From: Desulfuromonas versatilis
Lineage (GTDB): Bacteria; Desulfobacterota; Desulfuromonadia; Desulfuromonadales; NIT-T3
Length of the DNA stretch: 64,000 nt
Assembly (NCBI RefSeq): GCF_019704135.1
Contig: NZ_AP024355.1
Span: 2,350,001 to 2,414,000 of the forward strand
Direction of reading: 5' to 3'
Shown here in pieces: positions 34,028 to 43,129 of this stretch (position 1 is its first letter; each line of letters opens with the position of its first letter). The notes under the pieces were generated by a model that did not search any database, was not told where the DNA came from, and worked only from the letters and a program-made list of their open reading frames with translations. A program made the translations under genes and the position numbers.

Positions 34028-35083
34028 TCAGTCGATACCGACGAAAACCTTGATGTACTGCAGCCGCTCGTAGCTTTCGGGTTTGTCGCTGTGGGCCTGG
34101 CTCAACCGGCCGCGGAAGGCTCCGAGGGTGGCGAATTTGTGGGCGTCCATCCAGGCGCCGATCTCCTCGAGCATCTTGCCGATCTGCCCAAAGCCGTTTT
34201 TATAGAGGGTCGAACAGACCTGTACTACCGTGGCCCCGGCCAGTATCTGCTTGATCGCTCCCCTGCCGTCGTGGATCCCGGTGGTGGCGGCCAGGTCGCA
34301 ATCCACCTTTCCGGACAACAGCAGCATCCAGCGCAGCGCGGTGTGGATTTCGGCCGGGGTGCTGTGGGGGTTGCCGGGCACCAGCTTCATCTTGTCGATA
34401 TCGATATCAAGCTGGTAGAAGCGGTTGAACAGCACCAGGGCATCGGCCCCCTGCCAGATGACCTCCTTTTTGATCTCCCCCGGCCCGCACCAGCCGACGG
34501 TGAAATCGGGCCCCTTGATGCGGTCGGCGCTGAGCTTCTGGGCCAAATTGGCAAAGGATGAGAAGTACGGCCCCAGTTTGACGGCCACCGGGATTTTTAC
34601 CCGGGATTTCACCTCGTGGAATATCCGCAGGTGCAGCTCTTCGACGGCCGCCCCGGTCTGTTTTTCCTGGTTGGGCAGCACCCCGATGTTCAACTCGATG
34701 GCGTCGGCGCCGGCGCTCTCCAACTGGTGGGCGTAATCGGACCAGCGTTCGTTGGAGAAGCAGTTGAGGCTGGGAATGATCGGCACGTCGACCGCCTTTT
34801 TGGCATCCCTGACCAGCTGCAGGTAATCGCGGGGACCCAGTTCCATCCCGTAGCCCTGCAGGTATTCGGAGGCTTCGCCGTGCCCGGCATACTCGGCGTA
34901 CTCACTCAGCGCGCCGATCTCGGCGGCGATCTGCTCCTCGAAGAGCGATTTCAGCACGATGGCCCCGGCACCGGCCGCGGCGCATTTCTTTACACCCTCC
35001 AGCGATCCGGTCAGGCTGCTGCTGGCGGCGATGATGGGGTTGCGCAACGCGAGCCCCATATAGTTTGTAGAAAGATCTGCCAT
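34028..35083 (-). CDS. Dihydroorotate-dehydrogenase-like FMN protein
   Basis: A 351-residue TIM-barrel protein related to class 1 DHODs. Visible elements: LRNPIIAASSSLTGSLEGVKKCAAAGAGAIVLKSLFEEQI, PIIPSLNCFS, GADAIELNIG, IPVAVKLGPYF and AGATVVQVCSTLYKNG (phosphate-binding loop). The motif that carries the catalytic base in true PyrD is not obvious, and a PyrK partner is absent. This 'DHOD-like' type is common in anaerobes; its true substrate is unknown. Confidence 0.87.
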   Translation of the reverse strand: MADLSTNYMGLALRNPIIAASSSLTGSLEGVKKCAAAGAGAIVLKSLFEEQIAAEIGALSEYAEYAGHGEASEYLQGYGMELGPRDYLQLVRDAKKAVDVPIIPSLNCFSNERWSDYAHQLESAGADAIELNIGVLPNQEKQTGAAVEELHLRIFHEVKSRVKIPVAVKLGPYFSSFANLAQKLSADRIKGPDFTVGWCGPGEIKKEVIWQGADALVLFNRFYQLDIDIDKMKLVPGNPHSTPAEIHTALRWMLLLSGKVDCDLAATTGIHDGRGAIKQILAGATVVQVCSTLYKNGFGQIGKMLEEIGAWMDAHKFATLGAFRGRLSQAHSDKPESYERLQYIKVFVGID

Positions 35084-35149
35084 TCGCTTCCCCCTTTTGA
35101 ATTTGACCTACAAATGCCTTAAACCGCTCCTCTTGTCAACCCGGGAATG

Positions 35150-35260
35150 CTCCCGTCTCAGCCCGGCGGACCATCGCGAAAGTCGGCAATCCCGCTGTTG
35201 AAAATCCAGGGACTGCCGGATAGGGCTACTGGGCCGAATCGGCTTTTTTTTCAATCCAGC
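35150..35260 (+). other. Structured leader-like region with terminator-like end, function unassigned
   Basis: In the 294-base divergent interval, this stretch has several short complementary segments and ends in GGCCG-AAT-CGGCT followed by eight T, a small intrinsic-terminator-like hairpin about 120 bases upstream of the next ATG. It could be a cis-regulatory leader of the gene at 35378. It does not match any riboswitch consensus that I can recall. Confidence 0.3.
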
Positions 35261-35377
35261 GCCTTGAGGCTTTCGGTTTTCCAGTAAAATTAGTATATTC
35301 CTCTGACCCGCCCGATAGGTATCCTGGCGGTCAGGGACGCCCCGCTGCCCCAAATACTACCTCAAGGAGGAAACCCC

Positions 35378-36235
35378 ATGGAGTTTGACGTATATTGCCC
35401 CCCCCCAACCTCGAAGGAGATCGACACTCAGCGCACCCGTTACAAAGCGCAGCGTAAAAATGCGCGGTTCTTTTCCGTGCTGCTGGTCGCTGCCTGGGGG
35501 GTCGGGATGGGTTTTCTCTGGAAGCTGAACTTCGCTCCGCAGAACATTATCTTCGGCATTGCCGGCGGGATGGTGGCCTTGACGGCCATCTCCCTGGTCC
35601 TGGGCGGGTTCCGCGCCGCGGTTGCGGCGGCCGCCTCCATGGTGGCGGCGCTGGCCTCGACCGCGGCGGTGGTGGCGGTCATCACCTACCGCAACGATCT
35701 TCCCATCGCGGTGTATGCCGGGCTCGGCGGAGGCTTTCTGCTGGGCAGTCTGTGCATGCTGGTCGGCAGCCGGCTGCACGCCGCCCAGAGAGAGCTGCGC
35801 CTGCTCAAGCCGGTTCCGGTCAAGAAGAAGGTTTACGGCGAGGTTGTCGAGCTGAGCAAGAAGCACCCGGTCATCGAGGCGTACCTGTCCAAGGTGACCA
35901 TGGTCGACCGGCCCCTGATCAAAGGGGAGGTCGCGGCGATGAAAGCCTGGGCCGCCAGGGCGTCGAGGATGTCCGCCGCCGCTGCCGTCCCCGCGGAACC
36001 GGAAAAACCCGCTGCCCCGGAAGAGACGACGCCGGCGGGGAGTACGCCGGAGCCCGAAGCGGCTCAAACCACACCCTCGGTCATCGAGTTGCCCGGCCCC
36101 GAGCCTGAGCCGCACGAAGCCGGGCCTGACGATTCGGCCAAGCCTGAAGCCGGCGAGGTTGTCGAGGGAGAAATTCTCCCCGAGGAGAAAAAGGCGACTC
36201 CCGCCGAACCCTCCGAGCAGCAAAAGGTGCAGTGA
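35378..36235 (+). CDS. Membrane protein with acidic Pro/Glu-rich C-terminal tail, unknown function
   Basis: A 285-residue protein. After a basic N-terminus come about four hydrophobic helices (residues about 30-50, 57-75, 80-103 and 110-128), then a helical segment to residue 200 and a low-complexity tail rich in Pro, Glu and Ala. ATG has AAGGAGG seven bases upstream. No family recognised. A strong terminator follows, so it is monocistronic. Confidence 0.75.
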   Translation: MEFDVYCPPPTSKEIDTQRTRYKAQRKNARFFSVLLVAAWGVGMGFLWKLNFAPQNIIFGIAGGMVALTAISLVLGGFRAAVAAAASMVAALASTAAVVAVITYRNDLPIAVYAGLGGGFLLGSLCMLVGSRLHAAQRELRLLKPVPVKKKVYGEVVELSKKHPVIEAYLSKVTMVDRPLIKGEVAAMKAWAARASRMSAAAAVPAEPEKPAAPEETTPAGSTPEPEAAQTTPSVIELPGPEPEPHEAGPDDSAKPEAGEVVEGEILPEEKKATPAEPSEQQKVQ

Positions 36236-36244
36236 TCCAGTAAA

Positions 36245-36283
36245 ACGAAGGGCAGGCCTGATCGGCCTGCCCTTCGTTTTTTT
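36245..36283 (+). terminator. Intrinsic terminator
   Basis: A perfect 14-bp stem ACGAAGGGCAGGCC / GGCCTGCCCTTCGT with loop TGATC, followed by a run of seven T. Confidence 0.95.
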
Positions 36284-36327
36284 GCAGTACCTCACCTGCC
36301 CGTTCGGGTCAGGCAAGCGTCTTTTCC

Positions 36328-38283
36328 TCAATCCCTATCTCGGTACCAGCTGCGATAACGATCCCCGGAATACCGGTAAGAGGATGAGCGCTCCTCGTCC
36401 TCCGAATCGTCATCCTCAGAGTCGTCATCCCTGGAGATATCATAGGAGGTGCTGTAGGCCGTGTTGCTTTTTCTGATCCGCTTCCAATCGTAGTCGAGCC
36501 TGCGGCATTCGGGAGCCCGCCGGCAATCCCGATCGCGGCAGTCCTCACGCCCGTCACCGTCATCATCGATCCCGTTGTTGCAGATCTCCGCGGCCTGGTT
36601 GCCGGCACAGAGGTTGAAGGTTCCGCACTCGGGGTCCTGGCAGTCGACCTTCCCGTCCCCGTCGTCATCTTGGCCATTGTCACAGATCTCGATGCTGCAG
36701 GCCGGGGTCCCCTGGCAGTCGCTGTCGGCGCAGTCTTTCAGCCCGTCGCGGTCGTCATCAATGCCGTTGGTGCAGTTTTCGGCTTTGCCGCAGCCGGGCT
36801 GGAAAAAGCAGTCGGAATCGGCGCAGTCGATCCGGCCGTCGCGGTCGTCATCGATGCCGTTGTAGCAGATTTCCGGATCGATCACCGTGGCGCAGACCGG
36901 GTCGGCATTGCACTCGCTGTCCGCGCAGTCCACCAGCCCGTCGCCATCATCATCCACCCCGTTGTTGCAGACCTCGGGAACGCTGATCACGCAGGCCGGG
37001 TTCCCCAGGCAGTCCGAATCGGCGCAGTCGGTGAGCAGGTCGCCGTCATCGTCCAGGCCGTTGTTGCAGATCTCCGGCAAGGGCACGACGATGCAGGCCG
37101 GATCGGCCGTGCAGTCGCTGTCGTCGCAGTCGGCCAGCCCGTCACCGTCATCGTCCAAACCGTTGCTGCACATTTCGGGCTGGGGTTCGGGGATGCAGGC
37201 CGGGTCTCCGTTGCAGTCGCTGTCCAGGCAATCGGTCAAGCCGTCGTTGTCGTCGTCAATGCCGTTGAAGCAGATTTCCGGTTCGCTGGTCGCGCAGGCC
37301 GCGCTGCCGGCACAATCGCTGTCGGCGCAGTCGATTTGCCCGTCACCGTCGTTGTCAGCCTGGTCGGTGCAGATTTCCGGGCCCAGGGCCGTAAGCACCA
37401 AGTCGAGAATCGTCGCCTGTCCGCCGCTCAGGGAAACCGGCAGGGCACTGCTGCTGAAGCCGCTCTTTGCCGCGGTAACCACATAGGGGCCCGCGGGAAT
37501 CGCCGAGAGCAGGTAGGTGCCATCGGCTGCGCTCAATGTACTGTGGCCGCCGGCGTCGGTGGAAACGCTCGCTCCGGAAATGGGGTTGCCGCCCTGGTCA
37601 AGGACGCTCCCCGAAATCGTGCCGGTGGTAGGCAGTGCGGTGAGAACAAAGCCGATGCTGGAAACCTGCCCGGCAACCACGTTCAGGGATCGGGATACGG
37701 TGCTGAAGCCCGTCTTGCTGGCGACCAGTTCGAGGGCCCCCGCGGGGACGCCGTCGATCTGAAAGGCTCCCTGGCTGGTGGTCGTGGTGGAAAAACTGCC
37801 GTCCGCGGCAGCGACCCGCGCGCCTCCAAGCCCGGAGCCGTCGCTTGCGGACACGGAACCGGTGATGCTCCCCGTGGTCACCGGGGGGGTCTCGACGCAA
37901 GGCCGGTCCAGAGTGGGGACGAAGGTGTTGGTGACCGGATCGACCTCGACCGAGTGGCAGCTGAAACAGTCGAAGGTGCCGGTGTTCACCAGCAGGTGGT
38001 GACGGTCGGCCAGAGAGCCGGTGTGGCAGACTTTGCAGTCGCGCACGACCCGGGGTTCGAACAGCGAGGTGGCGCTGTTAAGAACCATTTCGTGGCAATC
38101 GAGACATTCGAGATTGCTGGTGGGCACCAGCAGGTGATGGCGGTCGGCCAGGGTGTCGCCGTGGCAGCAGCGACAATCGGCCTCGGTGAGCGGGTCCAGT
38201 GCCAGGGCGTCATTGAAACCGCCCATGACCCCCAGAAAGACCGCAAAAAAGACAAAAAACTTCCCCCAACTCCCCAAATTCAT
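36328..38283 (-). CDS. Secreted tetraheme protein with carboxypeptidase-regulatory-like domains and nine MopE-type repeats
   Basis: A 651-residue exported protein. After a signal peptide come four heme-c sites: CRCCH (37-41), CLDCH (60-64), CKVCH (83-87) and CFSCH (106-110), arranged as two copies of an 'LADRHHLLV' plus CxxCH unit with candidate distal His pairs. Residues about 135-285 hold two carboxypeptidase-regulatory-like beta domains (GSISGSVSASDGSGLGGARV-like starts). Then nine tandem repeats of about 32 residues of the form EICxNGxDDDxDGxxDCxDSDC, a Cys- and Asp-rich pattern like thrombospondin-3/MopE calcium-binding repeats. The tail is Arg/Asp/Ser/Tyr-rich. Probably an extracellular or outer-membrane electron-transfer or metal-binding protein. 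Start set at ATG with GGAGGGGG upstream. Confidence 0.88.
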   Translation of the reverse strand: MNLGSWGKFFVFFAVFLGVMGGFNDALALDPLTEADCRCCHGDTLADRHHLLVPTSNLECLDCHEMVLNSATSLFEPRVVRDCKVCHTGSLADRHHLLVNTGTFDCFSCHSVEVDPVTNTFVPTLDRPCVETPPVTTGSITGSVSASDGSGLGGARVAAADGSFSTTTTSQGAFQIDGVPAGALELVASKTGFSTVSRSLNVVAGQVSSIGFVLTALPTTGTISGSVLDQGGNPISGASVSTDAGGHSTLSAADGTYLLSAIPAGPYVVTAAKSGFSSSALPVSLSGGQATILDLVLTALGPEICTDQADNDGDGQIDCADSDCAGSAACATSEPEICFNGIDDDNDGLTDCLDSDCNGDPACIPEPQPEMCSNGLDDDGDGLADCDDSDCTADPACIVVPLPEICNNGLDDDGDLLTDCADSDCLGNPACVISVPEVCNNGVDDDGDGLVDCADSECNADPVCATVIDPEICYNGIDDDRDGRIDCADSDCFFQPGCGKAENCTNGIDDDRDGLKDCADSDCQGTPACSIEICDNGQDDDGDGKVDCQDPECGTFNLCAGNQAAEICNNGIDDDGDGREDCRDRDCRRAPECRRLDYDWKRIRKSNTAYSTSYDISRDDDSEDDDSEDEERSSSYRYSGDRYRSWYRDRD

Positions 38284-38472
38284 TTCCCCCTCCAACGCTT
38301 TTATTCATTTTCCCGAGCAAAGAAAATTCTGCCCGGGCCGGTCCCCTACCCTAATAATTTCAGGCCTTGCCTGTCAACCATTAATTAGACCCAACATCGA
38401 CCCGCAGCCTGCCCCGGCACCCACCTCCGTCCGCAAGGATGCCGGTTTTTCCCCCTTTTCCCGCGGGAATTG

Positions 38473-38913
38473 CTACGATCCGAGCCGGCAGCTGCGGTGG
38501 TCGTCCGCCACGGCGTAGTAACGCGCCTCGATCAGGTTGTTCTCCGGGTCGCGGAAGTAGAGAGAAATCCCTGTTCCATGGGCCCCCCAGCGTTTTACCG
38601 GGCCGGCTTCGATGGGCGTTGCGGCTTTTTCCAGCCTTTCTCTGAGTCCTTCCCAGGCCTCCCGGCTCATCCCCAGGCAGAAATGGTTCAGGTGGGCTCC
38701 ACAAGGACCGGGCACGGCAGTATTCTTCCAGAGGGCCTCGGGGAAAAGATCGATGATGGTATCCGCGTTCAGCCGCACCGAGGGGAACGGGACCTCGCCG
38801 GCCCGGAAGGCGCTCAGCCGTTCGGCCGGCATCTCGAGGATTCCGGTGTAGAACTCGAGCATGGCATCCATGTCGGTCACGTTGAGCACGATATGATCCA
38901 TCAGGCATTCCAT
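38473..38913 (-). CDS. VOC-family (glyoxalase/bleomycin resistance/dioxygenase) protein
   Basis: A 146-residue vicinal-oxygen-chelate protein: MDHIVLNVTDMDAMLEFYTGILEM opens the first beta-alpha-beta module, HLNHFCLGMSREAWEGL the metal-binding middle, and GTGISLYFRDPENNLIEARYY the C-terminal module. Metal ligands appear to be His, His and Glu. Substrate unknown. GGGAGG six bases upstream supports the first ATG over the one four codons in. Confidence 0.9.
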   Translation of the reverse strand: MECLMDHIVLNVTDMDAMLEFYTGILEMPAERLSAFRAGEVPFPSVRLNADTIIDLFPEALWKNTAVPGPCGAHLNHFCLGMSREAWEGLRERLEKAATPIEAGPVKRWGAHGTGISLYFRDPENNLIEARYYAVADDHRSCRLGS

Positions 38914-38980
38914 CCAGACCTCCCTTCGTTGAAAATGTCTCAGTCCCGGCCGCGGCCCCGTCCGCTGTCCCGGGCCTTGC

Positions 38981-40405
38981 CTACTGCCCGCCGAAAAGCG
39001 GCAGCGGCTGGCCGTTCACCGCCAGTTCGCCACGGTTGAAGGTGGCGCTGGTCTTGATCTGCCCGCCCTCGCGCAGGATGAAGTTCTGCGCCACCAGCGC
39101 TTCCAGCTGTCCGTTCAGCTGCTGCTCGGCCAGCGCGGCAATCTCTTCGTCACTGTAGGGGGGAACCTGCCCCTGCTCGATGGCCGCGCGCAGGTTGTCC
39201 TTTACCGCCGCGGCCATCACGGCACCGATCAGCCCTTCCGCCACCGAGACCCTGGCAGCGGCCTCGAGGTGCTCCAGCAGGGCGGCCGGGTTATCCAGGG
39301 TCAGCCCCTGCCCACCGGCCAATTTTACCTGAACATTCCCGTCAAAGTCGCCCATGGGGGTAGAAAAGTGAAGTTTGCGGATGTTCAGTTCGGGATTGCC
39401 CGTCACCAGCTTTTCCACCAACCGGCCGTACAGGGGGATAACCTGGGCCGCCAATTCGTCGGGATTGAAGTTATCCGCGTTGCGGTAAACCTCCCGGGCG
39501 TCCCCCTGAAATCCGGCAAGCGCATCGCAGTCGAGGTTGCTTACTTCCACCTCGCAGACCCCGGGACCGTAGGTTTTCCCTTCCACGGTCAACCCGGCAA
39601 ACTGCATGCTCTGGACATAACGGATCAGCTTGCCGTCGCTGCTGCTTTCGGTAACGACCTCGAAACCCTCCATCCGCACCGTTTTCCGCGGGCCGCCCTC
39701 GTGCTCGGGAAGGCTCATCTCCATGCTGCCGAAGGTGGCCTTGTTGGTGCCGACATAAAGCAGCGGCCGCGTCTCGGTCAGGTCAAATTGGCCGCGGAAG
39801 CCATCCCAGGTGAAGTCCACGTCGGCCTCCTGCAGTTCCACCTTGGGCAGGTCGAAGCTGCCGACCAGGGTTTTCATCCCCGGGGCGGAATCCATTTCGA
39901 ACCGGAACCCTCCCCAGGTGAAATGGCCCTCTTCGGTCATCTCCTGGAAGGCGGGGAGCTCGATCCGGCTGTTCATCGAGCCGTCGAGGTTGACCCGGAC
40001 AAAGGCGAAGGGCTCGGCCAGTTCCGGGACTTTGGCAAGCACCCGGGCAAATTCCCCGGAATCGGGCACGACACTGACCAGGCGGGTCTCCACCTGGGCC
40101 AGGGCCGGGGAGAGGGTCAGGGGGCCATGACGCAGGGTATGCCTGAAGACCAGGGTCACCGGCTCGGTCGGCTCCTGCTGGTCCTCCACCGACGGCAGGG
40201 TGAATTCGACGAGGGTTTCCGCCTCGGAGCTCAGCAGCCCCCGCTGGTAGTCTTTTCCGCTCAGGGTGACCGGTCCCAGCTGCGCGTACTGCTGCAGCAG
40301 GTTCTCGTAGCGCTCCTGTGCCTGGCCGCCGATGTAGTAGGTGGCCCCGGCCCAACCTGCACAGAGCACCGCCAGGATCAGGATCACAATTGTCAGTTTT
40401 TTCAT
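38981..40405 (-). CDS. YdgA-like DUF945 protein
   Basis: A 474-residue envelope protein with an N-terminal signal-anchor (LTIVILILAVLCAGWAGATYYIGG) and a long beta-rich periplasmic domain. Diagnostic pieces are QAQERYENLLQQYAQLGPV, YQRGLLSSEAETLVEF and the C-terminal DEEIAALAEQQLNGQLEALV. The family has no known biochemical role. No obvious operon partners. Confidence 0.88.
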   Translation of the reverse strand: MKKLTIVILILAVLCAGWAGATYYIGGQAQERYENLLQQYAQLGPVTLSGKDYQRGLLSSEAETLVEFTLPSVEDQQEPTEPVTLVFRHTLRHGPLTLSPALAQVETRLVSVVPDSGEFARVLAKVPELAEPFAFVRVNLDGSMNSRIELPAFQEMTEEGHFTWGGFRFEMDSAPGMKTLVGSFDLPKVELQEADVDFTWDGFRGQFDLTETRPLLYVGTNKATFGSMEMSLPEHEGGPRKTVRMEGFEVVTESSSDGKLIRYVQSMQFAGLTVEGKTYGPGVCEVEVSNLDCDALAGFQGDAREVYRNADNFNPDELAAQVIPLYGRLVEKLVTGNPELNIRKLHFSTPMGDFDGNVQVKLAGGQGLTLDNPAALLEHLEAAARVSVAEGLIGAVMAAAVKDNLRAAIEQGQVPPYSDEEIAALAEQQLNGQLEALVAQNFILREGGQIKTSATFNRGELAVNGQPLPLFGGQ

Positions 40406-40550
40406 GCCGCCTCCTTGGTCATTGAAGAGAATGGTTGCAGATCATAGGGCTCAGTAAAACCGAGGGGATCGCCGAAATTCTATAAAGGCCGGGATTCCAT
40501 GGCCGACCCCCACGGCATCCCGGAGCGAGGATATTCCTCGTGGTCAGCGC

Positions 40551-40763
40551 CTACCAGATATAGCGGGCAGGCTCATCGGGATAGGTTTTCAGGTGCATGC
40601 AGGTCCTGTAGTAGGACTCCTCGTCGGGTGTTGCGTTAAAAGTGGCCACGCGCGCCTCGTTGCGGCAGAAGGCATGGTACTCATGGTATTTCTCGGGAGG
40701 CAGACTGGTTGCGCAGGCGGCCACGACCAGCAGCATGCCGACGATTATCGCCACTCGTCTCAT
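40551..40763 (-). CDS. Small lipoprotein
   Basis: A 70-residue protein with a lipobox VVAAC (Cys17) and a short mature part with two further Cys (CRNEAR, CMHLK) that may form a disulfide. No family recognised. GGGGTGAGC precedes the ATG. Confidence 0.65.
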   Translation of the reverse strand: MRRVAIIVGMLLVVAACATSLPPEKYHEYHAFCRNEARVATFNATPDEESYYRTCMHLKTYPDEPARYIW

Positions 40764-40890
40764 TAGCTCACCCCCTCTCCGGAACTGAATCCTTGCCTGC
40801 TTATATTTTACCGCTCATTGGCATTCCCTGAGGATGTTTGTGGCGGAGGAGGAGCACCTCCCCATAGGCTTTCCTGTCCGGGCTACCTCC

Positions 40891-41475
40891 TCATGCGACC
40901 GCTTTTAACTGCCTGTCGTGAATTTTTGAGAGAACCACCAGGGACAGGATGGCCCCGAAAAACGCCAGCGCCATGTCCGATTGGGTGTCCCACACATACC
41001 CCTGGGTCCCAAGGAAGGCCTCTGCCGAGTCGCCGGTCAGCTCCGCAACCCACCATTCGATCAGTTCATAGAAAGCACTGATCGCCAGGCAGGTGGCGAC
41101 AATGAAAAAGTTGAGCCATTTTCGGGAATTGACCACGTTTTTGCGGATCAGTATCTCGCGGGCGATCAACGCCGGGATAAATCCCTGGGCCAGATGGCCG
41201 ATTTTGTCGTAGTTGTTTCGGCCGGTGCCGAGCAGATCGCCAAGGGGGACTTCGGCGTAGGTGTAGTGACCGCCCACCATCAGGATGATGCAATGCACCA
41301 GGATCATGAGGTAGGCAAGGGGCGTCAGGGGAAATGACTTTTTCGTAAATCCCAGAATCAGAATGGCAATGACTGCGGGCAGAACTTCCAGAAACCAGGT
41401 GAAGTAACTCTTCGGGGCGATGGCCGACCAGATGAACACGGCGGCGAAAACGCTAACCCACAGGGCTTTTTTCAT
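40891..41475 (-). CDS. YjdF-like DUF2238 membrane protein
   Basis: A 194-residue protein with five or six hydrophobic segments. The family pattern is clear: HCIILMVGGHYTYAEVPLGD, DKIGHLAQGFIPALIAREIL, FYELIEWWVAELTG and DTQSDMALAFFGAI. Conserved His, Glu and Asp in the membrane suggest a catalytic or ion-binding role, but none is established. Confidence 0.9.
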   Translation of the reverse strand: MKKALWVSVFAAVFIWSAIAPKSYFTWFLEVLPAVIAILILGFTKKSFPLTPLAYLMILVHCIILMVGGHYTYAEVPLGDLLGTGRNNYDKIGHLAQGFIPALIAREILIRKNVVNSRKWLNFFIVATCLAISAFYELIEWWVAELTGDSAEAFLGTQGYVWDTQSDMALAFFGAILSLVVLSKIHDRQLKAVA

Positions 41476-41514
41476 ATCAGCGCCGCATTCTTCAAAGCCG
41501 GGACATGAAAATAA

Positions 41515-41982
41515 TCAGTACGCCGGAAGGGTAATGATAACGGCCCTGGTCCCAGGCAGGCGGCGGGTAAGCATGTATCTTCCCTGGATGTCAATGTATC
41601 TCCCCCGAGGATGGAAACGACCCGCTTGCTCCTGGGCCTTGGCGAATTGTATCTCTTCGTATGTCTGCCTTTCGATGCTCCCCCAATTTTCGCACCAATA
41701 AACCGTATTGCTGTAACTGCTTTCATAGCCAGCCTGGTCGAAGGCCGTCACATTCCAGGTATGGCACCCGGAAACAGATGGGAGAAACAGGGTTGTGGCG
41801 GGGGCAGCAACCGTGCCGACGACCCCCTGACCCTGCGTATTCAGGTCTTGGTATAGCCTGTAACCCGCAACCGTTTCAGCAGGATTGTTGGGGTCCCAGG
41901 CAAGGGTGACCTCTTCCGCAGCGGCCAGGCAAGACATCGAAATACCCAGGAAAAATAATAGATATAATCTGGCTTTGAGCAC
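41515..41982 (-). CDS. Secreted fibronectin-type-III-like protein
   Basis: A 155-residue protein with signal peptide (about 22 residues) and one Fn3-like beta-sandwich (EEVTLAWDPNNPAETVAGYRLYQ ... TWNVTAFDQAGYESSYSNTVYW). The C-terminal 50 residues are unlike Fn3 and basic. It begins with GTG, preceded by AGGGGA at a good distance. Adhesive or structural role is inference. The 317 bases upstream to the OsmC gene hold no gene that I can support. Confidence 0.72.
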   Translation of the reverse strand: MLKARLYLLFFLGISMSCLAAAEEVTLAWDPNNPAETVAGYRLYQDLNTQGQGVVGTVAAPATTLFLPSVSGCHTWNVTAFDQAGYESSYSNTVYWCENWGSIERQTYEEIQFAKAQEQAGRFHPRGRYIDIQGRYMLTRRLPGTRAVIITLPAY

Positions 41983-42299
41983 TTCGAAATCCCCTCTGAT
42001 GAAGGTATTTCAAATTCTTCTTGAGATAATCCGCTGACCACCTTACATCAAAACTCCTTAATACAGCAATCCTAAATAGTTCATTTTTTCCCCTCTTCGG
42101 GGCGTTTATATCGCCCTGCCTTCCAGCGGGGCTTTTGCCTTTGAATATCCACACAAACGAAAAGAGCCCGATCCCCATCCTACCGAAAGGCCGTCCCTCC
42201 ACCAAGAAGCCCACTTTCAGCCCCGAACTAACCCTCAGCAGCCTGCCCGCCTTATAATTGGGGTGTACCACCCAAAGAACTTCAGAAAGGAGATTCACC

Positions 42300-42875
42300 A
42301 TGATGGCAACAGGAAAAATCAACGGCGTTGACGTCGATAGGCTAGCCAGCACCATCGACGCCATCAAAGGCGACCCCGGCATAGCCTCTTTCCGCTTCAG
42401 GGCCACCAACCGCTGGGACGAAGGCGGCCACACCGAAACGACCATTCACGACTTCTACGGGGCCAGGCAGGACCTGACCCATCAACGCGATTTCCACATC
42501 CATGCCGATGAACCCGACCTGCTCCTGGGCAAAGACATGGGCGCCAACCCGGTCGAACTTGCCTTGTCCGCCCTGGCAAGTTGCCTGACGACCAGCCTGG
42601 TCTACCACGCAGCAGCGCGAGGGATCACTGTGCGTGCGGTCGAATCGGACCTCGACGGGGAACTCGACCTGAGGGGATTCCTGGGCCTGTCCGACAAGGT
42701 CCGCAACGGCTACAAAAACATCAATGTCAACTTCAGAGTCGATGCCGATGCTGACCAGTCCACGATCGACGAGCTGATTCAGCTTGCCCAGAAACGCTCG
42801 CCGGTCTTCGACATCATCAGCAACCCCGTCTCCATCAAGGTAAATGGAGGACCGATGCGGTCAGCCAAGCATTAA
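42300..42875 (+). CDS. OsmC-family protein
   Basis: A 191-residue OsmC/Ohr-fold protein. GANPVELALSALASCLTTSLVYHAAARG carries the first conserved Cys. The second Cys of peroxide-active Ohr is not evident near the C-terminus (KRSPVFDIISNPVSI), so peroxidase activity is uncertain; this looks like the larger 'OsmC-like' branch. AAAGGAG lies seven bases upstream of the ATG, and a TATAAT at 42253-42258 may be its -10 box. Confidence 0.88.
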   Translation: MMATGKINGVDVDRLASTIDAIKGDPGIASFRFRATNRWDEGGHTETTIHDFYGARQDLTHQRDFHIHADEPDLLLGKDMGANPVELALSALASCLTTSLVYHAAARGITVRAVESDLDGELDLRGFLGLSDKVRNGYKNINVNFRVDADADQSTIDELIQLAQKRSPVFDIISNPVSIKVNGGPMRSAKH

Positions 42876-42884
42876 CGGGGAAGC

Positions 42885-42915
42885 AAAAAACCCCGCCCGG
42901 CAGGCGGGGTTTTTT
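42885..42915. terminator. Bidirectional intrinsic terminator after osmC
   Basis: A perfect stem AAAAAACCCCGCC / GGCGGGGTTTTTT with loop CGGCA. A-run on the left and T-run on the right allow function in both directions. Confidence 0.95.
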
Positions 42916-43129
42916 CTTTTCCTTTCGGACTTCGATGTCAGATGACAGATAAGCTGCCGGACTCCCCTGCCCCGTCATCCGCCGATTTCTCGATCGGGGT
43001 CGGACCACGCCAACAGCTTGGAATGAAGCGTTAAACATCCCAAAGATAGCTATCCTATGTGCGTAAAAGGCCCAGTTCAGTGCCAAATTCAGCTCCGTAA
43101 GAAGAGGCCTCCCCACTCTGGACCAACTG

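Noticed and set aside
35150-35260. c-di-GMP (GEMM) riboswitch
   Set aside because: The conserved GEMM core sequence (ACGCAAAGCC-like) is not present on either strand.
38351-38377. Promoter for the tetraheme gene
   Set aside because: A TTGACA exists on the minus strand but spacing to any good -10 box is poor (15 bases to TATTAG), so it is not listed as a feature.
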